Both the position numbers and the translations under genes were made by a program. A stretch of DNA of 64,000 nucleotides from assembly GCA_017856115.1 (NCBI GenBank), contig JAFMFM010000002.1:27187-91186 (forward strand). The letters are read 5' to 3'. This stretch comes from Actinomycetota bacterium. GTDB taxonomy: Bacteria; Actinomycetota; Acidimicrobiia; Acidimicrobiales; Ilumatobacteraceae. The notes under the pieces are model-generated. The model searched no databases and had not been told where the DNA came from. It saw only the letters and a program-made list of their open reading frames with translations. Below, in pieces: positions 60,442-64,000 of the stretch (positions within the stretch are counted from its first letter, which is position 1; every line of letters starts with the position of its first letter).

Positions 60442-62533
60442 CCGCGGCATTGCTGTTGCAACGCTGATTGCACTTGCGGCCTGCTCCGCAACGGGTCGCA
60501 GCGAGGAGCTCGGAACGACCAGCGACGCGGTAGACGATGCAGCACTCGAGAAAGCGGACGATGCGACGCCAGTAGCTGGTTCGCCTGAGGAGGCGGCGCT
60601 CATCGAATCCCTTGCAGTGCCGATCGTTTACTCTGACTTTGCGTCTCGGGTGATTTACTTCGTGATGACCGACAGGTACGCCAACGGCAACCCCGCAAAT
60701 GACGGCGGATTCCTCTCGGGTCAGCGAAAGATCACCGGATTCGACCCGACTGATATCGGGTTCTTCCATGGCGGTGACCTGAGGGGCCTTACCGGGGGTT
60801 GCACGGATCCGAAGAACGGTCTGCAGCGACTGGCAGACCTCGGTTTCAACGGCATCTGGATTACGCCCCTGGTCGTACAGCGCACGGTGCAAGGAGACAG
60901 TGCGGCGTACCACGGTTACTGGGGGGTCGACTTCACGACCGTTGATCCACGTTTCGGCACAGAAGCCGAACTCGTGGAATTCGTCGACTGTGCGCACTCA
61001 TTGGGAATGAAGGTGTACCTCGACGTGGTGGTGAACCACACCGGTGATGTGATCATGCTGGTGGGTGGTAGCGGGTTCGTCGAGGAACCATCGCCTGCGT
61101 ACGAGGCCTACGTGCTGCCCGACGAGTCGAGCCTGAAGAAGCCAGAGTGGATGAACGACACGACGAATTACCACAACCGAGGCGATATCAACTGGAGCGG
61201 ATGCTCAAAGGCATGTATCGAACAGGGCGATTTCTCGGGTTTGGACGACTTGTACACAGAGAAGCCCGAGGTTGTTGATGGATTGGCCGAAGTATTCGGT
61301 AGCTGGATTACCCGGTTCAAGTTTGACGGGTTCCGCGTCGACACGGCTCGGCATGTCGATCGTGAATTTTACCAACGATGGGTTCCGCAGATCTTGAAAA
61401 CCGCTCGGTCGGCAGGAATCGACGACTTCGAGATATTCGGCGAGACATGGATCACCGAACCGATCGAACAGAGTGTCTACGAACGCGAATGGGGGCTTCC
61501 GAATCAGCTCGACTTTCCATTACACGACGCCATTGCTCGGTATGCGGGGGGATTGGTCGGTGCAGGACCAATCATGTTGCGATTGGAGGACGACGACTAT
61601 TCGCGCACCGATGACGGTCGCGCCCCGACGCCAGGCACGTTCATCGGGAACCACGACATTGGACGCACGGCAATGGTCATAAAGGGTCAGTCCGGTGCGG
61701 AGGGTCGTGAATTGCTGCAGCGCGTGAACCTTGGGCACAGCTTGTTGTATCTCTCGCGTGGCGCGCCGATCATCTACTACGGGGATGAATACGGAATCAT
61801 CGGTACTGGCGGTGACAAGGAAGCACGCCAGGATCTCTTCCCGACGCAGGTGTCGTCGTGGCAGTCACAAGAACGCGTCGGCAGCCCGCCGATTGGTTTG
61901 GCCTCGTCGTTTGAGACAGGTAGCCACCCCGTCGGCGAGCACCTCCGTGAACTGGCTCGTCTTCGTCGCGAAGTGCCGGTGCTGTGGCGCGGGGCAACGT
62001 TGCCGCGTGCTCGGAACTCGGGAACCCTTGCCATAAGTCGTTTCGACGTCATGGAACGACTCGAATACGTGACGCTATTCAATAACTCGCTGGAAGCCGT
62101 CACGTTGCTCGTACCGACGTCTACTCCGAACGCCACGTTCGACACGGTGTGGGGTCCGGTGGTCGGCGCGGCCTCGGACACGTTCGGGGAGATGGAGGTA
62201 GCGATTCCACCATTGTCCGCATCGGTACTTCGCGCCAGTGTGCAGTTTCCCGTGAGGAAGACGAACCCAATCGTCACAATCGGCCCGGACGATTTCAGCG
62301 ACCTGTGGCTTGTCTCGGCGGAGACGTCCGACTCGCCACAGGAGGTGTCGTTCATCATCGATAGTGGCGACGGTTGGCGGAGAGTGTCGGTGGACGACTC
62401 GGCGCCATATAGGGGATTTCTCACACCGAGCACCCTTCCCAAGAGCGGGCCGATACGCGTGGTGGCCGTATCGCGATTCGCCGACGGCAGTGTGATGCGC
62501 AGCGACATTCAAGAATTCGACAACGAGGGGTGA
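60413..62533 (+). CDS. Surface GH13 alpha-amylase lipoprotein
   Basis: Alpha-amylase-type enzyme of 706 residues anchored outside the membrane. The lipoprotein signal ends in LAAC (Cys24), then an acidic linker to about 60. The catalytic barrel starts at VIYFVMTDRYANG and has the nucleophile Asp in DGFRVDTARHV, the Glu in FEIFGETW and the Asp in GNHDIGRT, and C-terminal beta domains fill about 545-706. ATG 60413 lies within malK. It would cut long alpha-glucans outside the cell and feed the importer. Confidence 0.92.
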   Translation: MRKPAKHFVSRGIAVATLIALAACSATGRSEELGTTSDAVDDAALEKADDATPVAGSPEEAALIESLAVPIVYSDFASRVIYFVMTDRYANGNPANDGGFLSGQRKITGFDPTDIGFFHGGDLRGLTGGCTDPKNGLQRLADLGFNGIWITPLVVQRTVQGDSAAYHGYWGVDFTTVDPRFGTEAELVEFVDCAHSLGMKVYLDVVVNHTGDVIMLVGGSGFVEEPSPAYEAYVLPDESSLKKPEWMNDTTNYHNRGDINWSGCSKACIEQGDFSGLDDLYTEKPEVVDGLAEVFGSWITRFKFDGFRVDTARHVDREFYQRWVPQILKTARSAGIDDFEIFGETWITEPIEQSVYEREWGLPNQLDFPLHDAIARYAGGLVGAGPIMLRLEDDDYSRTDDGRAPTPGTFIGNHDIGRTAMVIKGQSGAEGRELLQRVNLGHSLLYLSRGAPIIYYGDEYGIIGTGGDKEARQDLFPTQVSSWQSQERVGSPPIGLASSFETGSHPVGEHLRELARLRREVPVLWRGATLPRARNSGTLAISRFDVMERLEYVTLFNNSLEAVTLLVPTSTPNATFDTVWGPVVGAASDTFGEMEVAIPPLSASVLRASVQFPVRKTNPIVTIGPDDFSDLWLVSAETSDSPQEVSFIIDSGDGWRRVSVDDSAPYRGFLTPSTLPKSGPIRVVAVSRFADGSVMRSDIQEFDNEG

Positions 62534-62539
62534 TGTGAC

Positions 62540-64000
62540 GTGACGGAACGACCGGCATGGTGGCGAAATGCCGTGGTGTATCAGATCTATCCGAAGTCGT
62601 TCGCCGATGGAAACGGCGACGGAGTTGGAGACTTGCCGGGTGCCATTTCGCGGCTGGACTACCTGCAATCGCTTGGTGTCGACGCCGTCTGGTTCAGCCC
62701 GATTTTTCCGAGCCCGCAGTGCGACGGAGGATACGACGTCTCTGACTACCGGAACGTCGACCCACTGTTCGGTTCCATTGCTGATGCCGAACGCTTCGTT
62801 CGGGAGGCACACGCACGAGACATTCGGGTCATTCTGGATGTCGTTCCAAATCACTCGAGCATCGAGCATCGGTTCTTCGTCGAAGCCATCGGGACCAGAC
62901 CCGGCTCGGCTGCGTGGCAGCGATTCCACTGCGTGCAAGGCAAGGGCGCGCAGGGCGAGCTTCCTCCGAACAACTGGCAGTCGATCTTCGGGGGCATCGC
63001 ATGGACGCAAATTCGCGACGCGACCGGTACGCCTACAGGGTGGTGGTACCTCCATCTCTTCGACTCTGGTCAACCCGACCTCAACTGGAACCATCCCGAC
63101 GTGGTGAAGGAATTTGATGACACGTTACGGTTTTGGTTCGACAGGGGAATTGACGGTATCCGAATCGACGTTGCCCAGGGAATGGTGAAGCAGGTCGGAT
63201 ATCCCGACGTGAAGGACTCCAACGACGCATCCCTGCTCGATCCACATGCCCGCCCGTATTTCGACCAACCCGAGGTGCACGACATCTACCGTCGCTGGCG
63301 AAAGATCGCCGACTCCTACGACCCGCCACGAGTGTTCGTCGCCGAGGCGTGGCTCGACACGCCCGAAAAGCGCGCTCGATACCTGCGTGCCGACGAGTTG
63401 CATACCGGATTCAACTTCGACTTATTGACTGCCGAGTGGAACGGCGAGGAGTGGAAGCGAGTCATCAGCGACTCGATTGCTGCGGACGCATTGGTTGGTG
63501 CGCCAACGACATGGGTGACGGAGAACCATGACGTTCGTCGTTCGCCCACGCGATATGGCGGACGAGTGGTGCACCGGCAGATTGCAACCGCCGAACATCT
63601 CGCGTTGGGTCGTCTTCGCGCGTGCGCCGCGATTTACACCATCCTCGCGCTACCGGGCACTACCTACTTGTTCAATGGTCAAGAACTCGGCCTCGAGGAG
63701 GTGATCGACCTCGATGACTCACAGCGACAGGATCCGCACTTCCATCGCACCCACGGAGAACACCTCGGTCGGGATGGTTGTCGCGTACCGATGCCGTGGA
63801 CCCGTGCTGGTGTGTCACTGGGTTTCGGCCCGTCGACTGGGTTGCCGGCGTGGCTGAGTCAACCGCCGACGTGGGCCGAGCTTTCGGTTGAGATGCAGGA
63901 GGACGACTCCTCGTCGTCACTCGCTCGGGTACGCAAGGCGATATCAGTACGCCGAGCGCAACAAGCGATGTTGAGGGGTGCACTTGAGTGGGACGACGAG
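62540..64000 (+). CDS. GH13 alpha-glucosidase, 3' end cut by window edge
   Basis: Third GH13 enzyme, at least 487 residues, open to the last base. GTG 62540 (VTERPAWWRNAVVYQIYPKSFADG) follows the amylase stop by six bases. It has the oligo-1,6-glucosidase/alpha-glucosidase blocks DVVPNHSS (region I), GIRIDVAQGM (nucleophile Asp), FVAEAWL (acid Glu), TENHDVRRS (third Asp) and VPMPWTRAG. There is no signal peptide, so it is cytoplasmic and would release glucose from imported short maltodextrins. The C-terminal domain lies beyond the window. Confidence 0.92.
   Translation, partial: MTERPAWWRNAVVYQIYPKSFADGNGDGVGDLPGAISRLDYLQSLGVDAVWFSPIFPSPQCDGGYDVSDYRNVDPLFGSIADAERFVREAHARDIRVILDVVPNHSSIEHRFFVEAIGTRPGSAAWQRFHCVQGKGAQGELPPNNWQSIFGGIAWTQIRDATGTPTGWWYLHLFDSGQPDLNWNHPDVVKEFDDTLRFWFDRGIDGIRIDVAQGMVKQVGYPDVKDSNDASLLDPHARPYFDQPEVHDIYRRWRKIADSYDPPRVFVAEAWLDTPEKRARYLRADELHTGFNFDLLTAEWNGEEWKRVISDSIAADALVGAPTTWVTENHDVRRSPTRYGGRVVHRQIATAEHLALGRLRACAAIYTILALPGTTYLFNGQELGLEEVIDLDDSQRQDPHFHRTHGEHLGRDGCRVPMPWTRAGVSLGFGPSTGLPAWLSQPPTWAELSVEMQEDDSSSSLARVRKAISVRRAQQAMLRGALEWDDE

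Overview
The window comes from a GC-rich actinobacterium. It carries WhiB and HelD homologues, DUF3107, a SCO1664/DUF3090/MSMEG_4193-type gene trio, paired ArsA-like ATPases, a PdtaS-type kinase and FrhB-like F420 chemistry. These markers, together with moderate GC and many apparently leaderless genes, fit a free-living member of the Acidimicrobiia (Ilumatobacter-like) best. That placement is inference, because no rRNA gene is present. Genes are densely packed with many 4-base ATGA overlaps. No stretch over 300 bases lacks a gene; the longest gap is about 210 bases. I see no tRNA, rRNA, CRISPR array, insertion sequence or prophage gene.

Layout. 1-2.7 kb: NMT1/THI5-type ABC importer (first gene cut by the window edge). 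2.7-8.5 kb: methyltransferase, class III aminotransferase and a nitrogen block (glutamate dehydrogenase, ammonium transporter, PII) with a GlnR-like site. 8.5-13.1 kb: cold-shock protein, exported proteins and lipoproteins of unknown role, and HelD. 13.1-19.3 kb: DtxR/MntR-type regulator, the giant helicase Lhr, a TetR regulator and a small membrane protein. 19.35-25.5 kb: a complete System I cytochrome c maturation operon, ccmABCDEFG plus a CcmH-TPR fusion, including a 44-residue ccmD. 25.5-26.7 kb: a SixA-type phosphatase and a small molybdopterin-fold protein.

26.7-32.8 kb: a compact iron-sulfur/redox block made of a SufR-like regulator, an Mrp Fe-S carrier, DUF3107, two ArsA-like ATPases (the first apparently starting at CTG), a PdtaS-like histidine kinase and a WhiB1-like protein. 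32.8-43.1 kb: lipid enzymes, EtfBA, the SCO1664/DUF3090/phosphatase trio, a family 5 uracil-DNA glycosylase, a ferredoxin-FrhB protein, an acyl-CoA dehydrogenase, two DUF805 proteins and Ogt. 43.1-47.6 kb: a zinc-type ABC importer with a Zur-like site, a thioredoxin/DsbB pair and a YqeY-like protein.

47.7-53.4 kb: a five-gene oligopeptide-type ABC importer. 53.6-64.0 kb: a maltodextrin locus with a binding protein, a MalF carrying a large MalF-P2-like external domain, MalG, MalK and three GH13 enzymes. One of these is a lipoprotein amylase, and the last runs off the window. Surface hydrolysis, import and cytoplasmic debranching or hydrolysis can be read from this one gene run. The best candidates for new biology are the Fe-S/NO-type block, the System I ccm operon in an actinobacterial context, the SCO1664 trio and the MalF/MalE arrangement.
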